Shown: positions 1 to 8,575, numbered from the stretch's first letter. The stretch is DNA of 64,000 bases from Salipaludibacillus sp. LMS25 (GCF_024362805.1 NZ_CP093299.1:3380001-3444000), one strand, 5' to 3'. Numbers and translations are program-made. The notes: a model not told the origin generated them from the letters alone.

Positions 1-2
1 AA

Positions 3-98
3 GTTATTTATGACCAGGTAAAACATTTGGATGAAGACCACACTAAGAAAGTGATCCCGATGTATTTTCATGATGATGGAGGAGGCGCAAAACGATGA
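3..98 (+). CDS. C-terminal end of an unidentified protein (partial)
   Basis: An open frame runs in from the left edge and stops with TGA at 96-98; 31 residues are visible, ending in HDDGGGAKR. Its stop overlaps the ATG of the next small ORF (ATGA), which suggests translational coupling. A good Shine-Dalgarno for that ORF (GGAGG at about 79-83) lies inside this tail. I do not recognise the family from so short a fragment. Confidence 0.45.
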   Translation, partial: VIYDQVKHLDEDHTKKVIPMYFHDDGGGAKR

Positions 99-205
99 CG
101 AAGATACCACCACGTAAATCTGTATATGAAATAAAACATAAAATGGAAAAGTCAGGTGTTAAAATCACGTTATGTGCAAGACCAAAAAAATTATCAGCTA
201 ATTAG
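95..205 (+). CDS. Small basic protein, unknown (36 aa)
   Basis: Short ORF starting MTKIPPRKSVYEIKH and ending in CARPKKLSAN. It overlaps the upstream stop by 4 bases (ATGA) and is preceded by GGAGG about 11 bases away. It is rich in Lys and Arg and carries one Cys. A 19-bp hairpin follows directly, so it would be the last gene of the upstream operon. No family recognised; the coding call rests on the ribosome binding site, the overlap and the terminator. Confidence 0.4.
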   Translation: MTKIPPRKSVYEIKHKMEKSGVKITLCARPKKLSAN

Positions 206-221
206 CTGTTTATTATATAGT

Positions 222-275
222 AAGGGAAAGCTTATGAGATAGCGTGATGTAGTCTCATGAGCTTTTCCTTATGTT
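222..275 (+). terminator. Long hairpin, probable terminator
   Basis: Left arm 222-240 pairs with right arm 252-270 over 19 positions with three G-U pairs. It separates the small ORF from the response regulator gene. The T-tail is weak (CCTTATGTT), so it may also act as a transcript-stabilising or bidirectional structure. Confidence 0.55.
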
Positions 276-321
276 AAAGTAAACTTAATGAATACACGAC
301 TGGCAGGGGAGGTGGCAGATT

Positions 322-1020
322 ATGAAAGAAAGGCTTCACGTGCTTATTGTCGAAGATGACCCTTATATATCAGATCTGTTAAAATTGTATCTTATACGGG
401 AAGGTTTCGAAGTTTCCATCGCCATTGATGGCGAAAAAGGATGGGAAAAATACTTTGATGAGCAACCAGATTTCGTTATTTTAGATATTATGCTACCAAA
501 AATGGATGGCTGGGAAGTGTGTAGAGAGATCAGGCGAGATGAACGAAAAATCCCTATTTTAATGTTGACTGGTAAAGGAGAGAGTTACGACAAAATTAAA
601 GGTCTAGACATGGGAGCTGATGATTACGTCGTTAAGCCGTTTGAACCGAAAGAGATTATTGCAAGGATGCAAGCGATTCTGAGGCGGACACATCCTAATA
701 ACCATGAACGAAAACCACTGGCGTTTGAAAAATTAGAAATTGATATACAACAACATCAATTATGGCGCGGAGAAGATTCTCTCTTTTTACCACCGAAAGA
801 ATTGGAATTATTATATTTTCTTGCCACAGAAAAAAATCAAGTCTTCACCCGGCAGCAGTTAGTAGATAGAATATGGGGATTCGATTATGAAGGGGACGTT
901 CGAACAATTGATGTGCATATTAAACGTATTCGAGAGAAAATTGGGGATGAGTGGCCACATTGGAAACTAAAAACGATACGTGGCGTCGGCTACAAATTTG
1001 AGGTGAATGAACGTGTTTGA
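322..1020 (+). CDS. OmpR/PhoB-family response regulator
   Basis: 232-residue two-domain regulator. The receiver domain (about residues 6-120) has the acidic pair EDD at 11-13, the phospho-acceptor Asp55 in VILDIMLPKMDG, Thr in MLTGKG and Lys in VVKPFEP. The C-terminal winged-helix domain (about 130-228) carries the family signature VRTIDVHIKRIREKIG and ends in the usual RGVGYKFE. GGGGAGGTGG precedes the ATG. It overlaps the histidine kinase gene by 14 bases, so the two form a cognate pair. The regulon is not evident from sequence; the phospholipase D-like gene that follows in the same direction may be a target or simply co-transcribed. Confidence 0.93.
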   Translation: MKERLHVLIVEDDPYISDLLKLYLIREGFEVSIAIDGEKGWEKYFDEQPDFVILDIMLPKMDGWEVCREIRRDERKIPILMLTGKGESYDKIKGLDMGADDYVVKPFEPKEIIARMQAILRRTHPNNHERKPLAFEKLEIDIQQHQLWRGEDSLFLPPKELELLYFLATEKNQVFTRQQLVDRIWGFDYEGDVRTIDVHIKRIREKIGDEWPHWKLKTIRGVGYKFEVNERV

Positions 1021-2404
1021 AAATAAAGGTATGTTTAGGAAATTATTTTCATCCCATTTAATTATTCTCCTTATATCCTTTGTTGTGTTTGCGGTATTAT
1101 TAAATTCACTTATTCATAATGAAATGACAGCGAGATACTCGAGAACGTTTGACCATCAGAAAGATCGACTCATTGAGCATTTCTCGAGGGCGGAAGAACA
1201 AGGTTGGAATGAAGAAACGTTGCAAACGTCGCTTGAAATGAGCATGAACCAAGAAAATAGACAAATCCTCCTTTTCGACCAGGAGGGCTATCCTATTTAT
1301 AACACCGGCTTCCTTGAAGGTATAGGCTTCTCTCGAGAAGATTTAGAACATGTATTGGATGAAGGCACCGTTAATAAGCGAATACAAGGTAAAGGCACCC
1401 AAGTTATTTATATGATTGCTGAGCCACTCATTATTCCCACCGCTGAATTTGAAGAGTACGTAATGGTGATGCTCTTCCACGAGTTTGATAATGAATCGAG
1501 CCAAATTATTTGGATCAGCTTTTTAACAGCAGGGTTTACTATTTTAATTACAGCTCTCATGATATTTTTCGTTTCAAGAAGAATAACGGCTCCACTGACG
1601 AACATGAGAAATGTGGCTATGCAGTATGCAAAAGGGGATTTCTCAGCTCGTATTCATGTTGAAAACAAGGATGAGATCGGACAGCTGGCGCGTACATTTA
1701 ATTATATGGCTAAAGAGCTTGGAAGTCTCGATCAGTTACGGAAAGAATTCGTTGCTAACGTATCCCACGATTTGAGGTCGCCGTTAACCTCTATAAGAGG
1801 ATTTTTAGGTGCGATGATGGATGGAACGATTCCGAAAGAAAAGCATCAGCATTATTTGACAATTATGCGTCATGAGACAGATCGACTTATGAAATTGGTA
1901 AATGATCTTCTTGATCAGACAAGTCTTGAGGCAGGAAATTGGAAGCTTGATCGCAAGCGGTATAACTTGACAGAACAGCTACGTACCATACTGGCCAAAA
2001 TGGAACCGACCGCTTCAAAACATGGGATTGATATGGCATTAAATACAGAAGAGGATATTTATATCTATGCAGATGAAGATAGAATGGCTCAAGTATGGGT
2101 TAACTTACTGCAAAATGCGCTACAAAACTCTGATAGTAGCACTACGATTCAATTAGAAGTTAATAAACATGGCAATAATGTGGATGTAAATGTGTGTGAT
2201 GAAGGCGCAGGGATGACGGAAGAAGAATTGTCCCACGTATGGGAGAGGTTCTATAAAACAGATAAAGCCCGTTCCAAAAAAACAGGAACAGGCATTGGGT
2301 TATCTATTGTCAAACAGATTATAGACTTACACGGTGCTTCTATTAGTGTTACGAGTAAAAAAGGCCACGGGACCACATTTAAAGTAACATTACCTAAACA
2401 GTGA
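1007..2404 (+). CDS. Membrane sensor histidine kinase (HAMP, HisKA, HATPase)
   Basis: 465-residue kinase. One membrane helix at about 13-34, an extracytoplasmic sensor segment of about 130 residues with no recognised fold, a second helix at about 167-189, then a HAMP domain (about 190-242). The phosphorylated residue is His254 in FVANVSHDLRSPLTS. The ATPase domain shows the N-box (NLLQNALQNS), G1 (CDEGAGM), F-box (WERFYK) and G2 (GTGIGLSIVK). The gene overlaps the response regulator gene, a common arrangement for WalK/PhoR-like systems. The signal sensed cannot be read from the sequence. Confidence 0.92.
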   Translation: MNVFENKGMFRKLFSSHLIILLISFVVFAVLLNSLIHNEMTARYSRTFDHQKDRLIEHFSRAEEQGWNEETLQTSLEMSMNQENRQILLFDQEGYPIYNTGFLEGIGFSREDLEHVLDEGTVNKRIQGKGTQVIYMIAEPLIIPTAEFEEYVMVMLFHEFDNESSQIIWISFLTAGFTILITALMIFFVSRRITAPLTNMRNVAMQYAKGDFSARIHVENKDEIGQLARTFNYMAKELGSLDQLRKEFVANVSHDLRSPLTSIRGFLGAMMDGTIPKEKHQHYLTIMRHETDRLMKLVNDLLDQTSLEAGNWKLDRKRYNLTEQLRTILAKMEPTASKHGIDMALNTEEDIYIYADEDRMAQVWVNLLQNALQNSDSSTTIQLEVNKHGNNVDVNVCDEGAGMTEEELSHVWERFYKTDKARSKKTGTGIGLSIVKQIIDLHGASISVTSKKGHGTTFKVTLPKQ

Positions 2405-2429
2405 TAAAACCTTCGATGGAGTGAGAACT

Positions 2430-3833
2430 ATGAAAAACATGTATTTGAAGAACGTAAAAAGAAGTTTTTTTTTATACATTATGTTCTCACTTTTAACCGG
2501 AGGCTTTTTGTTTCACTTCCTTCCTTCATATCCCCACGCAGAAAATGAAGGGATGACAAACAAGGTGTTTACGGCAGGGGAAAAGGTAGCAATTATAGAA
2601 GACAATGAGCAAGCAGGCCTCGTACGTTTAGATTTATTGAAAAAAGCAGAAACACGTTTAGCTATTACCTATCATACTTTTCATGCAGGGGTTTGGACCG
2701 ACGCTTTTATGGCTGCTGTTTTTGAAGCAGCTGATAGAGGGGTTGAAGTAGACATTCTATTTGATGGGGTGTTGCATAACATGAGAGGTGATTTAAGGGT
2801 CATTCCTTATATGTTATCAACGCACCCGAACATTACGTTAAAGTATTATGAGCCTTTTAACCCGTTTCGTCCTTATACTTGGCATAATCGCATGCATGAT
2901 AAGCTAATAATTGTAGATGATCACTATGTTATGACAGGCGGACGTAATATAGGAGATAAGTATTTTAAGTCGGATGTAGATGATATAGTTTATGATAGGG
3001 ATATTATCTTGGTTAAGGAAGAAATAAATCGAGACGATCAGATGTCTGCCATTACGGAGATGCGTCAGTATTTTGACGAGCTTTTTTATCATTCTTATTC
3101 CTATGAACCTATTTTTGCCCCATCTTTCTATCGGGAGAGAGCGGTCACTGAGAAGAAGGAGACGTTACATGAAGTGCATGAAACATTTGGAAAGCTTGTT
3201 CACCTAAACATGTCAGAGTGGGAGGAAGAAGCTATCCAAGTGGAGAATATTCAAATTTGGCATAACCCTATTGAGCGAATGAATCACACGCCAGTGATTT
3301 GGCAAAACCTCATGCACCTCGTCACAGCGGCGGAAGAATCTGTTTTAATTCAAAGTCCGTATATCATTCCCACTGACGTTATGACCTCCTCCTTTCAAAA
3401 GGAGATGGCAGATGACATACAGTTAAAGATCCTGACTAATTCTAAAGAAGTCACACCGAACCTTCTGGCCTATTCCGGTTATGATAGATATCGCGGAAGT
3501 TTAGCTGAGAATGGGGCAGCCTTGTATGAATATGGAGGAGCAGGATCTATCCATGGCAAAACGTTTATTATCGATTCTCATTATAGTGTTATAGGTTCAT
3601 TTAATGTGGACCCACGAAGCGCCTTTTTAAATACAGAAACAGTCATCGTTATAGAGGGGGAAGAGTTCGCAACCGCTTTAGATGCTAAGATTGGAAACTT
3701 AAAAATGGATACGCGTTTAGTCACTAAAAATAACATCCAAGAAACCGATGAAAGTGAAGGCGTCAGTTTTTTTAAGCGAGCTGTCCTTCGTTTGCTTACC
3801 CCTTTCGTTCCTTTTATTGAGAGTCTACTTTAA
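2430..3833 (+). CDS. Phospholipase D / cardiolipin synthase-like membrane-anchored protein
   Basis: 467 residues with two HKD motifs typical of the PLD superfamily: His156/Lys158 in HDKLIIVDD, followed by GGRNIGD, and His375/Lys377 in HGKTFIIDS, followed by GSFNVDPRS. A hydrophobic N-terminal segment (about 11-30) acts as signal anchor; the rest is expected outside the membrane. The family includes cardiolipin synthases and other phosphatidyl transferases; the substrate is not determined here. A GTG nine bases upstream is in frame, but GGAGTGAG lies over it and is well spaced for the ATG at 2430, so I use that start. It begins 25 bases after the kinase gene and probably shares its transcript. 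Confidence 0.85.
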   Translation: MKNMYLKNVKRSFFLYIMFSLLTGGFLFHFLPSYPHAENEGMTNKVFTAGEKVAIIEDNEQAGLVRLDLLKKAETRLAITYHTFHAGVWTDAFMAAVFEAADRGVEVDILFDGVLHNMRGDLRVIPYMLSTHPNITLKYYEPFNPFRPYTWHNRMHDKLIIVDDHYVMTGGRNIGDKYFKSDVDDIVYDRDIILVKEEINRDDQMSAITEMRQYFDELFYHSYSYEPIFAPSFYRERAVTEKKETLHEVHETFGKLVHLNMSEWEEEAIQVENIQIWHNPIERMNHTPVIWQNLMHLVTAAEESVLIQSPYIIPTDVMTSSFQKEMADDIQLKILTNSKEVTPNLLAYSGYDRYRGSLAENGAALYEYGGAGSIHGKTFIIDSHYSVIGSFNVDPRSAFLNTETVIVIEGEEFATALDAKIGNLKMDTRLVTKNNIQETDESEGVSFFKRAVLRLLTPFVPFIESLL

Positions 3834-3876
3834 TTTTCTTTACATAGACATCGTCCTCAATAAAAGAGACACACGT

Positions 3877-3915
3877 AAAACAGCTGTCTCAATACGCCTT
3901 TGCGACAGCTGTTTT
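3877..3915. terminator. Bidirectional terminator between convergent genes
   Basis: Perfect 12-bp stem, AAAACAGCTGTC at 3877-3888 and its complement at 3904-3915. It lies between the phospholipase D-like gene and the oppositely oriented FNT channel gene; A and T runs on the two sides give a usable tail on either strand. Confidence 0.75.
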
Positions 3916-3941
3916 AAGATACGTGGATAAGGGAAGGTAAT

Positions 3942-4724
3942 CTAATTATCTTTTAGAAATGGCTTATTTATATAGTAATAGACACCTGCCATTAACACGC
4001 TTCCACCGATTATATTTCCAATTGTAACAGGTACTAGATTGTAAATCATGCCTTGAATACTGACAGCGTCAGGGGGATTTAAAACAAATGCTATGGCGAA
4101 TGTGCACATATTAGCTATACTATGTTCATAGCCAGAGATGAAGAAGCAGAAAACGAATAGTATCATGGTCATTATTTTAGCGATATCTTCCTTCATGGAC
4201 ATCGGTAAGAAGAAGGCCAAGCAAATAAGCCAGTTACAGAGAATCGCGCGAAAGAATAGTTCCGTGGTAGGGTCGGTCATTTTCTTTTCAACGACACTCA
4301 AAAGAAAGGCGTTTACATCGGGACTCGTAAATAACCCCGTTGTAAAAATTAAAAAAGCAAAAAAGACAGCTCCAATAATATTGCCTAAGTACGTATAGCC
4401 CCAAAGCGTTAACACGCGCGACCATTTCATTTTTCCTCTTAAAGCCGTATAAGTAAAGTAGAACGTATTTCCAGTAAATAAATCCCCACCACCGTATGCG
4501 ATTAAAATGATTGCACTTCCGAATGTGATGGCGGCCATTGGATAAGTCCAAGGTGGTGCCTCAGTATAAAAAAAACTGCCCGTCTTAAAAGCAACAATAA
4601 CGCCGAATCCAATAAACATACTGGCAAGAATAGCCCGAAGTAAATAGCGTGGGATGCCACTTTTGAAAATCTTTTCTTTTTTTAATGCTAACTGCTCCAC
4701 TTTTTCTAGTGAGGTCATTTCCAT
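3942..4724 (-). CDS. Formate/nitrite transporter (FNT) family channel
   Basis: 260 residues, almost wholly membrane-embedded, with the FNT fold: six hydrophobic segments and the family hallmarks GGGDLFTGN after the second helix and SGYEHSIANM in the fifth. FNT proteins are pentameric channels for small monovalent anions (formate, nitrite, hydrosulfide); which anion is carried here cannot be told. In-frame ATGs exist further upstream, but GAAGGATG is correctly placed only for the start at 4724 (MEMTSLEK). No formate or nitrite enzyme gene is adjacent. Element A1 lies about 145 bases upstream of the start. Confidence 0.88.
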   Translation of the reverse strand: MEMTSLEKVEQLALKKEKIFKSGIPRYLLRAILASMFIGFGVIVAFKTGSFFYTEAPPWTYPMAAITFGSAIILIAYGGGDLFTGNTFYFTYTALRGKMKWSRVLTLWGYTYLGNIIGAVFFAFLIFTTGLFTSPDVNAFLLSVVEKKMTDPTTELFFRAILCNWLICLAFFLPMSMKEDIAKIMTMILFVFCFFISGYEHSIANMCTFAIAFVLNPPDAVSIQGMIYNLVPVTIGNIIGGSVLMAGVYYYINKPFLKDN

Positions 4725-4867
4725 GGGTGTCATCCTTCTTTCTATAAATATGTTTCGTGTCACGAAATAGTTTTGTGAAAAAATTGAAAAAACCTGCAGC
4801 ACGTGTCTTACAAACCGTACAGGTCAATAAATAAAAGTCAGAATAAGATGTTAATAAAATAAATTAA

Positions 4868-4976
4868 TTTATCCCACTCTTAAGGGGCAGTAAAACCCCC
4901 ACCTCAAAACTTAAGAAGGTCGAAAAATTTAGGTGGGGGATGAAGGAAAACTCCCACTGATTGAAGCTAGCTTTAT
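4868..4976 (+). repeat. Dispersed element family A, copy A1 (internally deleted, 109 bp)
   Basis: Begins TTTATCCCACTCTTAAGGGG and ends GAAGCTAGCTTTAT. Contains the CCCCCACCT/AGGTGGGGG hairpin but has lost the segment between the two GTGGGGGAT direct repeats seen in full copy A2, so only the right half of the terminal hairpin remains. It lies upstream of the FNT gene, in the opposite orientation to it. Confidence 0.85.
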
Positions 4977-5014
4977 AGAATGACAGAGGACTTGCCAACG
5001 TCACATGTAAACAC

Positions 5015-5141
5015 TTTATAGATAGGTAACTGTCCGAAAAACGCCCACCTCAAAAATAGAGAGGAGAGATAAATTTATATAGAGATAACGGATGCTAATG
5101 CCCTTCTTCACTCAACTTCCCCTGATTGAAGGGGCGTTTTC
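5015..5141 (+). repeat. Dispersed element family B, copy B1 (divergent)
   Basis: Degenerate copy: starts TTTATAGATAGGTAACTGTCCG, has the conserved AACGGATGCTAATG block, and ends CTGATTGAAGGGGCGTTTT. It sits only 38 bases after A1, the closest spacing of two elements in the window. Boundaries are less certain than in the other copies. Confidence 0.6.
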
Positions 5142-5618
5142 TAAAATAAAGTAACTTCAAATAAAACTTAGTGAAGTATTGAACATAACGTCATCAACAT
5201 ATAACGGAGTCAATGGAATAAATTCTATCAATAATTAATAGAGAGTGCAAGATGTTTTTGAAAGTAAAATTATTACAATAATAATAAGTGTTTATTTGAA
5301 AGGGTTTTCTTTCTTGGTGTTTATGAAAAACAGTTAATTGTAAAGGACTATAACAGAATTTCGCTACATGCCATATCTTTCTCCGAAAAGAATGAGCTAG
5401 GAAAATCACCTTTTCCTAGCTCATTCTTTATGACGTCATTCAGAGTTTATTTCTAGAAATGTTGTGCGTTAAAGGAGGAGCGTTCCACTAATCATTCACA
5501 TACCGTTTCGTTGAAAGTTTTGTAATTACCTTGTTGTTAAGGTGTAAATGTCTCTTTAAATTTATCCTTGTAGCATGTACAAAGTAATAAAAGAACAAAT
5601 GGGAGCAATTATAAGCAT
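5142..5618. other. Gene-free stretch with one perfect hairpin
   Basis: No convincing coding frame on either strand; the open frame at 5194-5409 on the minus strand has no ribosome binding site and an unusual residue composition. The only structure is the 16-bp hairpin at 5390-5426. Confidence 0.5.
5390..5426. terminator. Perfect 16-bp hairpin, probable terminator
   Basis: GAATGAGCTAGGAAAA at 5390-5405 is matched by its exact complement at 5411-5426 with a five-base loop. On the minus strand it is followed by TCTTTTCGG, so it could end transcripts coming from the gene at 5619-6543, about 190 bases away. No plus-strand gene reads into it. Confidence 0.5.
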
Positions 5619-6543
5619 TCATTTATGCTCTTCTCCTCTATTGTCAACAATGCTTTTCAAAATAACCACTCCCTCCCTATTATTTTCTAAATCAGTAGCA
5701 TCAGGACATGACGTGTCTAAAATTATTTTAACACGTTGCTTTTGTTCTTCCCCATTACTGCGGGAAGCGAAGTCTGGAAAAATCTTTTAATCGTTCCTCA
5801 TTTAAGAAGTTAGTATATTTTTTCTTCGTGAATTTTAATAGTTTGTCTCGATTTGGTTGATTAGTTATTGATCGGCTTTTAAGCTGTTCATTCACCTTCT
5901 CCTCATTTTGCACCATTTGTTGAAAGAAGACACGGTGATTTTGAGACAAATCCTCCCATAAGTTCTCATGTTTCATGGCACTTATCCAATTTTTCAATAC
6001 ATGTATATGCTTTACCGTTTCTTTCATGATCTCATAATGATAGAGGTCAAGTTCGGCGATCGTCGTTATTGCCATGTCTAGGTGTGTTTGTGATAACGGT
6101 TGAGAATCTTGACGCAGTTTTGCTAATTCTCCAAAAAAATGGGCATAAACATCCTTAAATTGAGTTTGTTTATGAAATAAAAGGGTGAGGAAAGCATGAC
6201 CATCTTGCAGCTCAGGATTTGCCCTATTATTAGAAAGAGAAAGTGGTTGCTCAAAATAGGTGGCGTCAATAGTGGCCTTTCTGTTACCTATTGCATGTAT
6301 CTCATTCATAAGTCGATAAAACTGAAATAACGGTCGATGGGCTTCCCGTGCAGAATCAGGATGTTCTTCTCGTTTTTTCGGGGAGAAAATGGCTGTCCCC
6401 TGGAGTTTATTAAATTTAAGATAATTTACCATAAAATAATGTACGCCGTCAATTTCCCACGGAAGGGCATTAACGGAGATTTTTTCAAATAGTTTTTTAA
6501 AGCGTCTAGCACGTTTTCTTACTTGATGGGCCTCTTTATCCAT
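5619..6543 (-). pseudogene. Unidentified 300-residue protein gene, apparently frameshifted near its 3' end
   Basis: The uninterrupted frame (5755-6543) gives 262 residues beginning MDKEAHQVRKRARRFKK after a good AGGAGG. It is mostly helical and charged, with no signal peptide or membrane segment; I do not recognise the family. It ends abruptly in FSRLRFPQ, but the alternative frame continues without a start codon for about 55 residues (PDFASRSNGEEQKQ...ILDTSCPDATD...DNRGEEHK) to a stop at 5619. Removing one T from the five-T run (A run at 5778-5782 on the plus strand) joins the two into one 307-residue frame reading KDFPDFASRS. So the gene is either a recent frameshift mutant or carries a base-calling error; a complete 262-residue protein is the alternative. 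Confidence 0.55.
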
Positions 6544-6617
6544 GATGACTAGCCTCCTATTTTGCTGGCCTGTGAGTACATGCCTTTTATTCTCATTCGT
6601 TAATAATATAAATTATT

Positions 6618-6729
6618 TTATCACAGATAATCGTCCGAAAAACTCCCGCCTGAAAATAGAGAAGAGAGCTAAGTCTATATAGTGGGGAGCTAACGGGCGC
6701 TAATGTCCTCATTGAAGGGTCGTTTTATG
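6618..6729 (+). repeat. Dispersed element family B, copy B2
   Basis: TTTATCACAGATAATCGTCC at the left end and TTGAAGGGTCGTTTTAT at the right end. Contains the CTCCCGCCT/GTGGGGAG inner arm region and the AACGGGCGCTAATGTCCT block, but lacks the long right-end hairpin. It lies upstream of the minus-strand gene at 5619-6543. Confidence 0.8.
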
Positions 6730-6835
6730 TCTATCTGTCTGGAACGTGATCCGCTTTTTACATGACCAAGTTATAGAGACGTTCAGCAAGTGATAGGCCG
6801 ATGGCTGGGGGATGAGGTTAAGAACCCTATTCTGA

Positions 6836-7027
6836 TAAATAGACGGAAAAAATTCTCTTAAATAGTCATTGGCAATGAAAATAGCTTAAATAGACGGAGA
6901 AATTCCGCCTATTGACTCGGAAAATCTGAAAATGACACGTTTTGCTTTGCATAGTCGGAAAATTTCCCCTTATATTCCCAAAAATGAGCTCTTTTCTGCA
7001 TCTAACCGGAAAATATCCGCTTATTTT
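6836..7027. repeat. Cluster of four short palindromic GGAAAATTTCC-type repeats
   Basis: Four related palindromes at about 6836-6868, 6886-6916, 6950-6976 and 7001-7027, spaced 50-65 bases. The best copy (6889-6913) reads AATAGACGGA-GAAA-TTCCGCCTATT, a hairpin with two mismatches; the others are variants of TAG.CGGAAAAT.TCCGCTTA. The last copy overlaps the stop codon of the restored reading frame of the CPCC-family gene. They are unrelated to families A and B. Confidence 0.65.
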
Positions 7028-7274
7028 ACTTTCGCTTTTGGAGAACCAACTACCGCACCTTTTTCAATCCACTGTTTTCGGTATAAGTGAAAAGCTGCCC
7101 CCTCATGTCAACAGGTGTAACAATATAGCCTAAATCTACTTCATGATCTTCACTATATCCATATTCAAAATAACAACAAGGGCAACTATCATAAGATGCT
7201 GAATTGTTATCCATCTCATATGGTGGGGCATCTATCCCATCGTATCCGCAAATTGGATAAATATAAGTTTTCAT
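7021..7274 (-). pseudogene. CPCC-family cysteine-rich small protein, frameshifted
   Basis: The uninterrupted frame (7050-7274) gives 74 residues with the family pattern CGYDGIDAPPYE...SYDSCPCCYFEYGYSEDHEVD. The expected C-terminus of the family (an RKKWIEKGA-like helix) is present in another frame: FHLYRKQWIEKGAVV, running on to a stop at 7021. Adding one G to the five-G run (C run at 7098-7102 on the plus strand) restores a single frame of about 84 residues. The truncated product would end in TENSGLKKVR. CPCC proteins are probable metal-binding small proteins of unknown role. Elements B2 and B3 flank the gene. A sequencing error in the homopolymer is the main alternative. Confidence 0.7.
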
Positions 7275-7365
7275 CTAACTTCAGCTCCTGATTGATTATT
7301 ATAATATGTTCTAGCGTCAATTATTATTTTTGTGTACTAACATTAGTTTAATAAATATAGGTTTG

Positions 7366-7467
7366 TTTATCACAGCGCGAAAAACTCTCGCCTGAAAGAG
7401 AGGAGAGATAAATCTATATAGTGGGGAGCTAATGGGCGCTAATGTCCTGATTGAAGGATCGTTTTAT
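7366..7467 (+). repeat. Dispersed element family B, copy B3
   Basis: Starts TTTATCACAGCGCG, has the AGTGGGGAGCTAATGGGCG block and ends TTGAAGGATCGTTTTAT. Like B2 it lacks the right-end hairpin. It lies on the upstream side of the CPCC-family gene. Confidence 0.8.
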
Positions 7468-7531
7468 AATAAAAATGAAGGACACGTACAGTGTCTTATC
7501 CATAATGGTAACAACAGACGTTGGCACCGAT

Positions 7532-7690
7532 TTTATCCCACTCTTAAGGGGCAGTAAAACCCCCACCTCGAAACTTAAGAAGATGGAAAAGTTTAGGTGG
7601 GGGATAAACTGCCCCTAAAGGTCCCATAAGTTAAACGAACAATCAGTGGGGGATGAAGGAAAACTCCCGCTGATTGAAGCTTAGCTTTAT
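7532..7690 (+). repeat. Dispersed element family A, copy A2 (full length, 159 bp)
   Basis: Reference full-length copy. After TTTAT the order is: GGGGCAGT, CCCCCACCT, ACTT, a loop, AAGT, AGGTGGGGG, ACTGCCCC, which folds as one long nested hairpin; then a linker; then AATCAGTGGG...CCCGCTGATT, a second hairpin; then GAAGCTTAGCTTTAT. There are no terminal inverted repeats and no coding capacity. It ends 33 bases before the AraC-family gene, in the same direction. Confidence 0.9.
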
Positions 7691-7722
7691 ATTAATATTT
7701 ATAGTAAAGAGGTGATTCGGGG

Positions 7723-8550
7723 ATGTACTTTCATAAAAAGAGATTCACATTTGTAGCTGGTGAACAAAACTTGCCGTTATTTGTTGAAAGTATCGGCTAT
7801 AATCCACAGGAGCAGAAATTTACTAGGCCGGAAGGGTACCCTTACTTTCACTGGCTTCTAACGTTAGAAGGGAAAGGCACTTTTATTTTTAATGGTCAAT
7901 CTTATATGATGACACCGGGAAGAGGAATTTTTCTCAAGCCATACACTCCTCATTCTTATTATACGGATGGATCTTTATGGTCTACTGCCTATATTACCTT
8001 TGGAGGTGCCTCAGTAGTCTCCATTTTAAAAGCACTAGAGCTGAATTTTTCAGCAGTATATAACGAAAATAAAGACAAACACTTTTACAATATAATGAAA
8101 GCGATGATCGATAAAGTTGAGGTAGAATCAGAATTTTCACGTTTAGAGCTATCTAGCTATTTGTACAATTTCTTAATTAAATTGAGAACCTATGGAAAAA
8201 TCAATAAGCAGCCTTCTCTTTCTCATAATTATGCGAAGGTTCGGCCTGTCGTAGATTGGTTGGAAATCGTCTATGCCAAGAATATAGGGTTGCAGGATAT
8301 TGCCAACCATATGAATATGAGCCCTCAATACTTAAATAGACTCTTTCAAGACACCTTTGGCATAAGTCCCTATTCATTTCTCATTCAACTTAGAATAAGG
8401 AAGTCAAAAGAAATTTTAGTTTCAAATCAAGAAATACCTCTCAACCAAGTAGCTGCTCTAGTAGGATTTAATGATGTTAGTAATTTCGTCGCTACGTTTA
8501 GAAAAAAAGAGGGGATGACGCCAAGAAAATACCGTCTCCTCCACAGTTAA
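7723..8550 (+). CDS. AraC-family transcriptional regulator
   Basis: 275 residues. The N-terminal half (about 1-150) is a cupin-type sugar-sensing domain (HWLLTLEGKGTF, then GRGIFLKPYTPHSYY). The C-terminal 90 residues hold two helix-turn-helix motifs, LQDIANHMNMSPQYLNRLF and LNQVAALVGFNDVSNFVATF, ending in the family signature KKEGMTPRKYR. AGAGGTGAT precedes the ATG. It lies just upstream of, and in line with, the galacto-oligosaccharide operon but is separated from it by a terminator and about 395 bases, so it is the likely activator of that operon. B. subtilis uses a LacI-type repressor (GanR) for the equivalent genes. Confidence 0.9.
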   Translation: MYFHKKRFTFVAGEQNLPLFVESIGYNPQEQKFTRPEGYPYFHWLLTLEGKGTFIFNGQSYMMTPGRGIFLKPYTPHSYYTDGSLWSTAYITFGGASVVSILKALELNFSAVYNENKDKHFYNIMKAMIDKVEVESEFSRLELSSYLYNFLIKLRTYGKINKQPSLSHNYAKVRPVVDWLEIVYAKNIGLQDIANHMNMSPQYLNRLFQDTFGISPYSFLIQLRIRKSKEILVSNQEIPLNQVAALVGFNDVSNFVATFRKKEGMTPRKYRLLHS

Positions 8551-8575
8551 TTCTTAAATGGTTTAAGGGTTATAA

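Noticed and set aside
5194..5409. 71-codon ORF on the minus strand next to the hairpin
   Set aside because: No ribosome binding site, composition unlike a protein, and it overlaps the 16-bp hairpin.
6836..7027. CRISPR-like array of four repeats
   Set aside because: Repeats are diverged palindromes, spacing varies, and no cas gene is present.
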